From: Galbibacter sp048266365
GTDB taxonomy: Bacteria > Bacteroidota > Bacteroidia > Flavobacteriales > Flavobacteriaceae
Length of the DNA: 64,000 bases
NCBI RefSeq assembly: GCF_048266365.1
Contig: NZ_JBLWZP010000004.1
Span: 340,083-404,082 of the forward strand
Direction of reading: 5' to 3'
The notes beneath the pieces are model-generated. The model was given only the letters and a program-made list of their open reading frames with translations. It ran no database searches and was not told the origin of the DNA. Positions 25,286 through 34,155 of this stretch are shown in pieces. Numbering within the stretch: position 1 is the first letter of the stretch; the number at the start of each line of letters is the position of its first letter. Made by a program: the position numbers and the translations under genes.

Positions 25286-26655
25286 GTGTCTTGGGTTTTT
25301 AGGCGTTGTTTTTCATTTTGTTCTGACAAGCGTCTCTCTATGATGGGTTCGATCAGTGTCTTTCGTGGATTGGTCTTTACAAAAGGATAAAGCTCCAAGT
25401 TTTCAGACATCTGGTCTTGTGGATTTTCAAAGCTATTGGTGCCTACTAGTACTATTTGCTTTTCTTCGAATTTAGTAGCTTCTTTGGCAGCATTTTCTCT
25501 GATTTTTTTTTGGATCTGATGCCCCATAAGTTGGGTGATAAAACCACCACTTTTCTCGATTTGTTTGAAGAGCTTGAATGCCTTATCACACATTTCGCGA
25601 CAGACATCTTCAATATAATAGGCTCCATCAGCAGGATTCCTTACGGTATCAAAGTAACTCTCATGTCTTAAAATTAACAGCTGATTTCTGGCGATCCTTT
25701 TTGAAAATTCATTATCCTTGTGGTATATGGCGTCATATGGAAGAAAAGAAATACTATCCGATCCTCCTAAAATAGCACTCATGTACTCTGTAGTAGTTCT
25801 GAGCATGTTTACGTTGTAATCATACAAGGTTTTATTCCTTTTAGAAGGCGTGCTGTGTATAAACAATTTTGATGCGCTTTGATGTGCTCCAATCAAATTT
25901 GCCCACAATACTCGAAAGGCTCTCAGCTTGGCAATTTCAAAGAAGTAATGTCCTGATACGCTATTGCGTATGCAGTAGTTGGGTGTAGATCCTTCGAAAT
26001 AATTTAAGTACTCATTGGCATGTGCAAGAGTGTAGGCTAATTGCTGTACCATATTAGCGCCTGCATTTTGGTATAAGCCTGCATCTATGGAAATTGAACT
26101 TTCGACATATTTGTTCCCTTGAATCTTGTTTTGAATCTGGGAGAGTTGCTCAAAGTCTTTTTCTTGGTTTTGGTACCAGTTTCCATCTCTGGCTAATTGG
26201 CCAATACTATCGATATGAAAATGAAGTTTGGTTTGTTTATCTGCGAAAAAGGAGGTGATTTTGTCTATAAAATCTGCAGAGAGGAATTCGCATTGGAACT
26301 CTAACTGAAGTCCTTGTAATGGGATCTGATCAAATACAGCTTCTAATGAAATGTCTTGGGATGCCACTATGAGGTAAAGACATTCGGAGCCGCTTTCAAG
26401 AGCCGTACGAATGCTACTGTTAGAAGCGCTTTCGTTTTTTACATATATTTTTTCTGCAATTTTCCATCCTTGGTGATGTATAGCAATGGAATCCACATTA
26501 TCATAGGAGTGATAAAATGGTTTAATGTTAATATCTTCTGCAGTTCTGCTGATGAGAACTTCATTGTAATCCTGGCCATTTAACTCATATTGGATTTTTT
26601 GTTTCCACTGTTTTGCCGTAATCTCATCAAAGTCGCTAAATAGAGAATTTTGCAT
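25282..26655 (-). CDS. mutA: methylmalonyl-CoA mutase, small subunit
   Basis: The 457-residue non-catalytic partner of the heterodimeric mutase. It is homologous to the barrel of the large subunit (for example ANLIGAHQSASKLFIHSTPS, HSTPSKRNKTLYDYNVNMLRTT and RIARNQLLILRHESYFDTVRNPADGAYYIE), but lacks a cobalamin-binding domain at its C-terminus. It is shorter than actinobacterial MutA, as is normal in Bacteroidota. The 163 bp upstream separate it from the ftsB-like gene on the same strand. Confidence 0.93.
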   Translation of the reverse strand: MQNSLFSDFDEITAKQWKQKIQYELNGQDYNEVLISRTAEDINIKPFYHSYDNVDSIAIHHQGWKIAEKIYVKNESASNSSIRTALESGSECLYLIVASQDISLEAVFDQIPLQGLQLEFQCEFLSADFIDKITSFFADKQTKLHFHIDSIGQLARDGNWYQNQEKDFEQLSQIQNKIQGNKYVESSISIDAGLYQNAGANMVQQLAYTLAHANEYLNYFEGSTPNYCIRNSVSGHYFFEIAKLRAFRVLWANLIGAHQSASKLFIHSTPSKRNKTLYDYNVNMLRTTTEYMSAILGGSDSISFLPYDAIYHKDNEFSKRIARNQLLILRHESYFDTVRNPADGAYYIEDVCREMCDKAFKLFKQIEKSGGFITQLMGHQIQKKIRENAAKEATKFEEKQIVLVGTNSFENPQDQMSENLELYPFVKTNPRKTLIEPIIERRLSEQNEKQRLKTQDT

Positions 26656-26818
26656 GCTTGTTAGTTTTAGAGATTAAAGATAAGATCTTGTATCGAATTC
26701 ACAATCTATAAGGGACTATATCTTAACCGCCTGTGAATCCTGGTAAAGATACAGGACTAAATGCAATTCACCACAGCACAGTACTTTAAATGTCAATTCC
26801 AACTGTGATTATTTGTAG

Positions 26819-27145
26819 CTATTCTGGCGGTATACTGTCCTGATATTCAATCAGGTAAATCTCTTCGTTCTCTTTCTTTAGGTAGTATTTTTCGCGAGCG
26901 TACTTTTCGAGGTCCTCCTTGCTTTTAAGATTCCTTAAAATCTTTTTATCATCAGCAATCTCTGTTTGTAAATGATTTTTTTGTTCTTGGAGCTTTTCAA
27001 TTTCATTATTGAGCTCTCTATGCGTAAACCACCAGGAATTGGTGTCGAAAAAGAGCATCCATATTACAAATAGGGTGAGCACCAATACATAAATATTGGA
27101 AAAAAATTTAAACCATCTGGATTTTCTAATCTCTTGAAATGTCAT
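26819..27145 (-). CDS. FtsB/DivIC-like septum formation initiator
   Basis: A 108-residue bitopic protein: short cytoplasmic end, one membrane helix (about 12-32), then a coiled coil (about 40-75, NNEIEKLQEQKNHLQTEI) ending in the DLEKYAREKYYLKKENEEIYLIEY motif typical of the FtsB/DivIC family. These proteins form the FtsQLB divisome subcomplex that activates septal peptidoglycan synthesis. It follows the uridine kinase gene by 2 bp, a conserved flavobacterial pairing. Confidence 0.9.
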   Translation of the reverse strand: MTFQEIRKSRWFKFFSNIYVLVLTLFVIWMLFFDTNSWWFTHRELNNEIEKLQEQKNHLQTEIADDKKILRNLKSKEDLEKYAREKYYLKKENEEIYLIEYQDSIPPE

Positions 27146-27147
27146 GC

Positions 27148-27756
27148 TTATATCAGGCGCTCGTTAATAATAGTACGCACAATGTTAACCGCTACGGTAT
27201 TGTATTTATTGTTTGGTATAATAATATCTGCGAATTCTTTAGTTGGTTCGATGAATTGTTGGTGCATAGGTTTTAGCGTCGTTTGATACCTGTTGAGTAC
27301 TTCGTCGACATCTCTTCCTCTTTCACAAATATCCCTTTTTATTCTTCGTATTAAACGCTCATCCGAATCTGCATGAACAAATATCTTGATGTCAAACAGC
27401 TCCCTTAACTTTGGATGGGTCAATATAAGGATTCCTTCGATAATCATCACCTTTCTAGGGTGCGTTATCACTGTATCTTTTGTACGGTTGTGTTTTACAA
27501 AGGAATACACGGGTTGTTCGATAATTTGGTTGTCCTTTAATTTTAATAAGTGTTTGTACAATAAATCAAAATCGATGGTTCTTGGGTGATCAAAATTGAG
27601 TTTTGTCCGCTCTTCATAGGTCAAGTGGGAGGTGTCCTTATAATAGGAATCTTGAGATATTACACCAACTTCATTCTCTGGAAGTTCATTGACAATTTGG
27701 TTGACCACCGTAGTTTTTCCACAACCTGTACCACCTGCTATTCCTATAATAAGCAT
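27148..27756 (-). CDS. udk: uridine kinase
   Basis: Phosphorylates uridine and cytidine in pyrimidine salvage. The P-loop GIAGGTGCGKTT is at the N-terminus, followed by the SQDSYYKD segment, FDHPRTIDFDLL and RRIKRDICERGRD lid motifs. 202 residues fits the family. A TATTTTTG box on the minus strand (27780-27773) sits about 17 bp upstream of the ATG and is a plausible -7 element. Confidence 0.95.
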   Translation of the reverse strand: MLIIGIAGGTGCGKTTVVNQIVNELPENEVGVISQDSYYKDTSHLTYEERTKLNFDHPRTIDFDLLYKHLLKLKDNQIIEQPVYSFVKHNRTKDTVITHPRKVMIIEGILILTHPKLRELFDIKIFVHADSDERLIRRIKRDICERGRDVDEVLNRYQTTLKPMHQQFIEPTKEFADIIIPNNKYNTVAVNIVRTIINERLI

Positions 27757-27967
27757 TCGTTATATTTTTTTACAAAAATAGAAAATTCGTGGGTTTTAAA
27801 AATTTGAAATTAACAAAAGCTTGAACCCGGTTGAAAAATAGCTGAAATCACCTTAGTGGAACAACTATTGACACTGTAGTAGCGCCTTGAAGGCTAGTGC
27901 TAATTTAGTTTCAGTCCCTCAGATAAATCTGAAAATTTTGTATCTTGGAGACCTCGAAATAGAATCC

Positions 27968-28840
27968 ATGAAACTTCATTTTTTAGATCGAACAAACTCC
28001 CAGTTAAATTCATTTTCTATTACTAGAAATAGGCACCCTCATTTCTTAAAAGTATGGCATTATCACCCGGAGCTTGAACTTGTGATTATACTTCAAAGCA
28101 CAGGGACGCGATTTATTGGTGATAGCATTGAGCGCTTCGAAAAAGGAGATGTTGTATTGATTGGTGCCAACCTTCCTCATATGTGGATGAATGATGAACT
28201 TTATTTTTCAAAGAATAGCGAATTGTATGCCGATGCGATTTCCATTCATTTTCGTCAGGATTTTTTAGGTGAAAGTTTTATAAATGCTTTTGAAATGAAA
28301 CCGATAAAAGAGCTGATGCAAAGAGCTGCTTTGGGGATTTGTTTTAGCAAACTTGAGGAGCGTACCGTATCCCAATTCAAAAGCCTGGCTGAAGACACTG
28401 TCTTAACGCCGCTGGATAAGACCCTCACCCTGCTCAACGTACTAGGGCAACTCTCGAATCATTCGGACTATAAAATACTTTCAAGTGCAGGGTTTAAAAA
28501 CTCTTTTGATAAGGTAGATAATGGAAACTTAAAGAAGATTTACGAATTCATATTTGAGAATTTTTCCCACCCTATCAGTGCTAAAGATGTGGCTGAGGTG
28601 GTGCACATGAATACGGCAGCATTTAGCCGCTTTTTTAAACGAATCCACAGAAAAACCTTCACCAGTTATCTCAATGAAATTCGAATAGGATATGCTTGTA
28701 AATTGTTAATTGAGAAGAAGCAAAAGGTCATTAGTATATGTTATGAATGTGGATTTAACAACATCTCTAATTTCAATAGACAATTTAAGCTTATCAAGGG
28801 AATGACACCTACTGAATTTGTGCATAAGCACATAACTTAG
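27968..28840 (+). CDS. AraC family regulator, probable activator of the L-fucose operon
   Basis: The frame opens at a TTG at 27887, but the ATG at 27968 (MKLHFLDRTNSQLNS) gives the usual N-terminus and 290 residues. An N-terminal cupin-like sensor domain (WHYHPELELVIILQ, IERFEKGDVVLIGANLPHMW) precedes a C-terminal double helix-turn-helix (about 190-290) with the AraC signatures NTAAFSRFFKRI and ISICYECGFNNISNFNRQFK. It lies 103 bp upstream of, and in the same orientation as, the fucose catabolic operon, so it most likely controls that operon in response to L-fucose or a pathway intermediate (inference from position). Confidence 0.88.
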   Translation: MKLHFLDRTNSQLNSFSITRNRHPHFLKVWHYHPELELVIILQSTGTRFIGDSIERFEKGDVVLIGANLPHMWMNDELYFSKNSELYADAISIHFRQDFLGESFINAFEMKPIKELMQRAALGICFSKLEERTVSQFKSLAEDTVLTPLDKTLTLLNVLGQLSNHSDYKILSSAGFKNSFDKVDNGNLKKIYEFIFENFSHPISAKDVAEVVHMNTAAFSRFFKRIHRKTFTSYLNEIRIGYACKLLIEKKQKVISICYECGFNNISNFNRQFKLIKGMTPTEFVHKHIT

Positions 28841-28878
28841 CTCCATAGGGCAAAAATAGTATCATATTTTGTGAATTC

Positions 28879-28914
28879 TTTGGTGGATATATCATGGAAT
28901 TGCCAATACATTTG
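28879..28914 (+). promoter_or_regulatory. candidate promoter of the L-fucose operon
   Basis: TTTG at 28879-28882 and TACATTTG at 28907-28914, 24 bp apart. The -7 box is a full match to TAnnTTTG; the spacing is slightly longer than typical, which would fit an activator-dependent promoter. Confidence 0.45.
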
Positions 28915-28942
28915 AAAAAAGCAATTTTAGCATTTCAAAGAA

Positions 28943-30238
28943 ATGACAATAACAGATATTACAATTAAAGACGTTAGATTTCCAACCAGTAAGACATTGG
29001 ATGGATCTGATGCCATGAATACTGACCCGGATTACTCTGCAGCCTATGTGATTTTAAAAACTGATCATCCAGATTTCGAAGGACATGGTCTGACCTTTAC
29101 CATAGGAAGAGGGAATGAGTTATGTACCGCTGCCATTGCAAGTTTGTCACCTTTAATTAAGGGAAAGAAATTAGAAGAGTTTACTTCTGATATGGGGGCA
29201 TTTTGGAAAATGATTACAGGAGATAGTCAATTGCGATGGTTGGGACCCGAGAAAGGCGTCATTCATTTGGCTACCGGAGCCATTGTCAATGCGGTTTGGG
29301 ATCTCTATGCGAAGGTTCAAGGTAAACCACTATGGAAATTATTGGCCGATATGAGTCCTGAAGAATTGGTGCGTTGTATCGACTTCACCTATATTACTGA
29401 TGTTATTACGCCTCAGCAAGCCATTGCGTTTTTGAAATCTAAGCAAGAGGGGAAACAACAACGTATTGATTATCTACTAGCTCATGGTTATCCCGCCTAT
29501 ACAACCTCTGCAGGTTGGTTAGGGTATTCGGATGAGAAAATGAGAAGGCTTTGCCGAGAAGCGAAGGTGGAAGGCTTTAAGCATATGAAAATTAAAGTCG
29601 GCTCCAATTTGCAGGACGATATTAGGCGGGCTGCAATTATTAGAGAAGAGATTGGAGAGGATTTAAAGTTAATGATGGATGCCAATCAGAAGTGGGATGT
29701 GGATCAGGCCATTGAGAATATGGAATCCCTAAAGAAATTTAATCCTTGGTGGATTGAAGAACCCACGAGTCCAGATGATATTTTAGGTCATGCTAAAATT
29801 TCAAAAGCAGTCGCTCCTATTAAAGTAGCCACTGGTGAGCATTGTCAAAATAGAGTTATCTTCAAACAACTCATGCAGGCAAATGCGATGCAGATTTGTC
29901 AAATCGACAGCTGTAGAGTGGGTGGGGTGAATGAGAATTTGGCCATTATGTTGATGGCCGCTAAATTTGGAATACCTGTATGTCCACACGCTGGAGGTGT
30001 CGGTCTTTGTGAGTATGTACAACACCTATCGATGATCGATTTTATAGCTATCAGCGGAAGTATGGAGGATAGGGTAATTGAATTTGTAGATCATTTGCAC
30101 GAGCATTTTCTAGATCCTGTGCAGCTGAAAGATGGGGCTTATATGCCTCCTAAAATGCCTGGATATAGTATTACAATGAAACAGGAGTCACTTGAGAAAT
30201 ACAGCTTCCCTAATGGCGAAGTATGGATGAATTCTTAA
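28943..30238 (+). CDS. L-fuconate dehydratase
   Basis: An enolase-superfamily enzyme that dehydrates L-fuconate to 2-keto-3-deoxy-L-fuconate. The active site is intact: Lys216 and Lys218 in the KIK motif, metal ligands Asp246, Glu272 and Glu299, and His349 in CPHAGG. These residues sit at a constant offset of two from those of the characterised Xanthomonas enzyme as I recall it (Lys220, Asp248, Glu274, Glu301, His351), supporting fuconate rather than another acid sugar. It is the first gene of a twelve-gene unit whose other members complete the oxidative L-fucose pathway. Confidence 0.92.
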   Translation: MTITDITIKDVRFPTSKTLDGSDAMNTDPDYSAAYVILKTDHPDFEGHGLTFTIGRGNELCTAAIASLSPLIKGKKLEEFTSDMGAFWKMITGDSQLRWLGPEKGVIHLATGAIVNAVWDLYAKVQGKPLWKLLADMSPEELVRCIDFTYITDVITPQQAIAFLKSKQEGKQQRIDYLLAHGYPAYTTSAGWLGYSDEKMRRLCREAKVEGFKHMKIKVGSNLQDDIRRAAIIREEIGEDLKLMMDANQKWDVDQAIENMESLKKFNPWWIEEPTSPDDILGHAKISKAVAPIKVATGEHCQNRVIFKQLMQANAMQICQIDSCRVGGVNENLAIMLMAAKFGIPVCPHAGGVGLCEYVQHLSMIDFIAISGSMEDRVIEFVDHLHEHFLDPVQLKDGAYMPPKMPGYSITMKQESLEKYSFPNGEVWMNS

Positions 30239-30269
30239 ACCACATACATTAACCTAAAAAACTAAATTT

Positions 30270-31610
30270 ATGAAAACCATTAGCCTTTACATTTGCCTTT
30301 TAGGACTGTTATGTTCCACTATGGTGGCGCAAGAACGGTATGTACCGTCACAGGAAAATTTGGACGCTAGAGAATGGTTTGAAGATGCACGCTTTGGAAT
30401 GTTTATTCACTGGGGTGTGTATAGTATTTTAGGAGACGGTGAATGGGTGATGAACAATCAAGACATCCCCGCGGATCGCTATCGTCTGCTACCTACATTC
30501 TTCAACCCAACAGCCTTTGATGCCGAAAAAATTGTCACCTTGGCCAAAGAAGCTGGTATGAAATACATCACCTTTACCTCAAAACATCATGACGGTTTGG
30601 CGATGTACGATTCTAAAGTGTCGGATTATACGGTGATTAAATCCACTCCTTATCAGAAAGATGTGTTGCGTATGTTAGAACAGGCCTGTAAGAAACATGG
30701 CATGAAGTTATTTGTCTATTATTCTCAATTGGATTGGAATCATCCTGATTTTTATCCAAGAGGATGGACAGGAAGGAAAACCGGTAGACCGGAATCTGGA
30801 GACTGGAATGCGTATTTGGCGTATCAAGATGCTCAAATTAAAGAATTGGCTGAAAACTATGATATCGCTGGATTTTGGTTTGATGGATGGTGGGATCAAG
30901 CACCTGGTAAGGAAGATTGGCATCGTGAAGTTGACTATAGAATCAGTGGGAATGATTGGCATTTGGAAAAAACCTACAGCATGATTCACGATATCAATTC
31001 GGCATTGTTGATTGGTAATAATCACCATGAGATGCCTTTTGAAGGGGAGGATTTTCAAATGTTTGAAAAAGATCTGCCTGGAAAAAATACTACGGGCTTC
31101 GGTGGAGCCGGCATTAGCCAATTACCACTAGAGAGCTGCCAGACTATGAATTCCTCTTGGGGTTTTAATTTACAAGATACCAAGGAGAAGTCTGAAAAAG
31201 AGTTGATACAGTTTATGGTACAGACCTTTGGAAATGGAGCTAACTTATTACTCAATGTTGGGCCCATGCCCAATGGTGAGATCCAAACACAGCATATAAA
31301 TAATTTAAAGGCTATTGGGGATTGGATGGATATCTATGGTCAGACCATTTACGGAACACAAAAGGGACCCGTTAGCATTGAAGGTTCTATGACATCCACT
31401 CGGAAAGATAATAGCGTATACTTACATTTCTACCAACTTGATCAACAAAAAATCGAGCTAAATGGTCTTGATGCTAAAATAAAAGAGGTTATTCTCTTTA
31501 AGGATAAATCTAAGATCAAACACAAAAGATCAAACCAGGGAGTCGTGATTGAAATTCCAACCGAAAAGCAGGACTCAATAGTTACCGTGGTTGAGGTTGT
31601 TTTAAAATAA
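30270..31610 (+). CDS. exported alpha-L-fucosidase, GH29 (446 residues)
   Basis: GH29 retaining fucosidase that releases terminal L-fucose. A Sec signal peptide (to about residue 20, STMVAQ) is followed by the TIM barrel with RFGMFIHWGVYS, KYITFTSKHHDGLAMYDS and the nucleophile Asp205 in GFWFDGWWD. The C-terminal part (about 345-446) is a small beta domain. It has no lipobox, unlike the other two fucosidases of the operon, so it is probably periplasmic. The gene sits between fuconate dehydratase and an SDR, with gaps of 31 and 9 bp. Confidence 0.92.
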   Translation: MKTISLYICLLGLLCSTMVAQERYVPSQENLDAREWFEDARFGMFIHWGVYSILGDGEWVMNNQDIPADRYRLLPTFFNPTAFDAEKIVTLAKEAGMKYITFTSKHHDGLAMYDSKVSDYTVIKSTPYQKDVLRMLEQACKKHGMKLFVYYSQLDWNHPDFYPRGWTGRKTGRPESGDWNAYLAYQDAQIKELAENYDIAGFWFDGWWDQAPGKEDWHREVDYRISGNDWHLEKTYSMIHDINSALLIGNNHHEMPFEGEDFQMFEKDLPGKNTTGFGGAGISQLPLESCQTMNSSWGFNLQDTKEKSEKELIQFMVQTFGNGANLLLNVGPMPNGEIQTQHINNLKAIGDWMDIYGQTIYGTQKGPVSIEGSMTSTRKDNSVYLHFYQLDQQKIELNGLDAKIKEVILFKDKSKIKHKRSNQGVVIEIPTEKQDSIVTVVEVVLK

Positions 31611-31619
31611 GAATGCCGA

Positions 31620-32429
31620 ATGAATGAAGTAAAATTTGATAAGAATAAGATGTCAGTATTTAGTTTAGAAAATAAAACCGCAATTGTAACAGGCGGTGGT
31701 AGTGGAATAGGTAGGGCGATCGCAAAGACTTTTGCTCAAAATGGAGCCTATGTCTATATTTTGGAATTTAACCAAGACAATGCTACAGAGACTTTAAATG
31801 AAATCACCATCAATGGTGGTCAGGGAGATTGGCGCAAATGTGATGTGTCCAACCATAATGAAGTACAATCAGTGCTCGAAGAGATTGCATCAGTTCGTTC
31901 TGTGGATATTTTGATCAACAATGCTGGAATTGCTCATGTGGGTACCATAGAGCAAACCAGCGAAGAGGATCTGGATCGAATTTATAATGTGAATGTAAAA
32001 GGGGTATATAACTGTATTTATGGAATACTTCCACACTTTAAAAATAATAATGGTGGGGTGATTATCAACATGGCTTCCATTGCTTCGGCAGTGGGGATTT
32101 CTGATCGTTTTGCGTACTCGATGTCTAAGGGAGCAGTCTTAACGATGACTTATTCTGTGGCCAAGGACTTTTTATCTGATAACATACGTTGCAACTGTAT
32201 ATCGCCAGCAAGGGTTCATACACCTTTTGTCGATGGGTTTATATCAAAAAACTACCCGGGTAAAGAAAAAGAAATGTTTGAGAAGTTGTCAAAAACTCAG
32301 CCTATAGGTCGTATGGGAACTCCAGAAGAGGTTGCTAATTTGGCCTTGTATTTAGCTAGTGATGCAGCTTCGTTTATTACAGGGACTAATTTTCCCATAG
32401 ATGGTGGGTTTATCAAATTAAACGGATAA
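31620..32429 (+). CDS. SDR, probable 2-keto-3-deoxy-L-fuconate dehydrogenase
   Basis: A classical short-chain dehydrogenase with GGGSGIGRAI cofactor loop, NNAGIAH, the catalytic Ser-Tyr-Lys set in SIASAVGISDRFAYSMSKGA, and a DGGFIKLNG end. In the oxidative fucose route a dehydrogenase of this type oxidises 2-keto-3-deoxy-L-fuconate to the 2,4-diketo acid. I assign this step here, and fucose oxidation to the second SDR at 38639, because the next gene encodes the hydrolase for the diketo product and the other SDR looks like known fucose dehydrogenases. An ATG at 31650 is an alternative start. Confidence 0.82.
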   Translation: MNEVKFDKNKMSVFSLENKTAIVTGGGSGIGRAIAKTFAQNGAYVYILEFNQDNATETLNEITINGGQGDWRKCDVSNHNEVQSVLEEIASVRSVDILINNAGIAHVGTIEQTSEEDLDRIYNVNVKGVYNCIYGILPHFKNNNGGVIINMASIASAVGISDRFAYSMSKGAVLTMTYSVAKDFLSDNIRCNCISPARVHTPFVDGFISKNYPGKEKEMFEKLSKTQPIGRMGTPEEVANLALYLASDAASFITGTNFPIDGGFIKLNG

Positions 32430-32476
32430 ACACTAGAACATAAACTATTTATTTTAAGCGTATAAAAAAATATATT

Positions 32477-33331
32477 ATGAAATTAATTCGATTTGGAGCG
32501 GCAGGTCAAGAAAAACCTGGACTGCAATTGGAAAATGGTAAGCGCATCGATGTTAGCGCTTTTGGAGAAGATTATAATGAAAACTTTTTTGGGAATTCAG
32601 GAGTCAATCGTTTGCGTGAATGGTTAAAGGATAATCTTGATTCTTGCCCTGAGGTTTCAGAGCGAACTAGACTAGGATCGCCACTAGTACGTCCTTCAAA
32701 ACTGATCTGCGTAGGGCTTAATTATGCAAAGCACGCCGCTGAGAGTGGTATGGAAACGCCTAAGGAGCCTGTATTGTTTTTTAAGGCAACTTCTGCCATA
32801 GTAGGTCCGTTTGATGATGTCGTCATTCCAAAAAATAGTGTGAAGACGGATTGGGAAGTGGAATTGGCAGTGGTTATTGGAAAGAAAGCCTCCTATGTTA
32901 CCAAGGAAAATGCTTTGGATCACATTGCAGGGTATGTACTTCACAATGACTATAGCGAACGCGAATTTCAAATAGAGCGCGGTGGACAATGGGTCAAAGG
33001 AAAGAGTTGTGACACCTTTGCTCCCTTAGGTCCATTTGTGGCTACTGCAGATGAGATTAAGGATCCAAACAATTTGCAACTTTGGTTAAAACTAAACGGA
33101 GCACTCCTGCAAAATAGCAACACAGAAGATTTTGTATTTGATATACAGACCGTGGTGAGTTATATCAGTGAATTCATGACTTTACTTCCAGGTGATGTGA
33201 TTTCTACAGGAACTCCTGCCGGGGTAGGGATGGGTCTAAATCCACAACGATACTTAAAACCCGGCGATGTGGTTGAATTGGGAATTGAAGGATTAGGAGT
33301 TTCAAAACAAACAGCAAAAGCATACCAATAA
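32477..33331 (+). CDS. FAH family hydrolase, probable 2,4-diketo-3-deoxy-L-fuconate hydrolase
   Basis: A 284-residue fumarylacetoacetate-hydrolase-fold enzyme. Features seen are ICVGLNYAKHAAE with the catalytic His, PVLFFKATSAIVGP, the metal-binding DWEVELAVVIGK (Glu-x-Glu type), HNDYSEREFQ and STGTPAGVGMG. In the Xanthomonas-type L-fucose pathway this family cleaves 2,4-diketo-3-deoxy-L-fuconate to pyruvate and L-lactate. The presence of an FMN L-lactate dehydrogenase at the end of the operon supports the assignment. Confidence 0.88.
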   Translation: MKLIRFGAAGQEKPGLQLENGKRIDVSAFGEDYNENFFGNSGVNRLREWLKDNLDSCPEVSERTRLGSPLVRPSKLICVGLNYAKHAAESGMETPKEPVLFFKATSAIVGPFDDVVIPKNSVKTDWEVELAVVIGKKASYVTKENALDHIAGYVLHNDYSEREFQIERGGQWVKGKSCDTFAPLGPFVATADEIKDPNNLQLWLKLNGALLQNSNTEDFVFDIQTVVSYISEFMTLLPGDVISTGTPAGVGMGLNPQRYLKPGDVVELGIEGLGVSKQTAKAYQ

Positions 33332-33339
33332 GTTAAACC

Positions 33340-34155
33340 ATGTACATCGATAGCCACCAACATTTTTGGAATTATGACCCCAAGCGTGACGCTTGGATTA
33401 CAGATCAAATGAGCGCCATACGAAGGGATTTTGGACCAAGGGACCTTGAAGGCTTGTTACAAAAAAACAAGATTGATGGTTGTGTGGCTGTTCAGTCCGA
33501 CCAATCGGAAGACGAAACTCGTTTTTTATTATCCCTTGCTGACCAACACGATTTTATCAAAGGTGTTGTCGGATGGGTGGATCTGTTTGCCGACAACTTA
33601 GGGGAGCGCTTATCACATTTTTCATCATTTGATAAGTTCAAGGGAATACGGCATATTGTACAGGATGAGCCCTTAGGTTTTATGGATACTCCTGAGTTCC
33701 AGAATGGTATTCGAGTTTTGGGCGGCTTTGATAAAACCTATGACATTTTAATTAAGCCACCGCAGCTTATGGAGGCCATTACACTAGTGAATACCTTCCC
33801 AAATCAGAAATTTGTTCTTGACCATATTGCGAAGCCAAGAATATCTAAAGGTTTGGATTCCAAGTGGGCCAGTGAAATAAAGGAGCTTGCTCAACATCCA
33901 AATCTTTATTGTAAGGTGTCCGGAATGGTTACTGAAACGGATGAGTTTAAGTGGACAAAAGGTGATTTTACGGAATTTTTACAACTGATAACAGACGCCT
34001 TTGGGACTGATCGAATCATGTTCGGTTCGGATTGGCCGGTTTGTTTGTTAGCGGCAAGTTACAATGAAGTACATTCTATTATTACGGACTTTTATTCAGC
34101 TTCTGAGGTAGATAAGGTTATGGGTGAAAATGCGGTGCGGTTTTACAATTTATAA
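33340..34155 (+). CDS. L-fuconolactonase (amidohydrolase family)
   Basis: A 271-residue TIM-barrel hydrolase of the amidohydrolase superfamily (COG3618 type). It begins MYIDSHQHFWNYDP, the signature of sugar lactonases, and ends with FGSDWPVCLLAASY containing the metal-binding Asp. It should hydrolyse L-fucono-lactone to L-fuconate, linking fucose dehydrogenase to fuconate dehydratase. Eight bp after the FAH gene; its stop is directly followed by the GH95 start. Confidence 0.9.
   Translation: MYIDSHQHFWNYDPKRDAWITDQMSAIRRDFGPRDLEGLLQKNKIDGCVAVQSDQSEDETRFLLSLADQHDFIKGVVGWVDLFADNLGERLSHFSSFDKFKGIRHIVQDEPLGFMDTPEFQNGIRVLGGFDKTYDILIKPPQLMEAITLVNTFPNQKFVLDHIAKPRISKGLDSKWASEIKELAQHPNLYCKVSGMVTETDEFKWTKGDFTEFLQLITDAFGTDRIMFGSDWPVCLLAASYNEVHSIITDFYSASEVDKVMGENAVRFYNL

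Noticed and set aside
26656..26818. Possible cobalamin riboswitch before the B12-dependent mutase genes
   Set aside because: The interval is only 163 bp and shows no B12-box-like segment; only a weak CCTG/CAGG stem is visible.
30708..31121. 137-codon antisense frame in the first GH29 gene
   Set aside because: Shadow frame within a conserved enzyme; composition is not protein-like.
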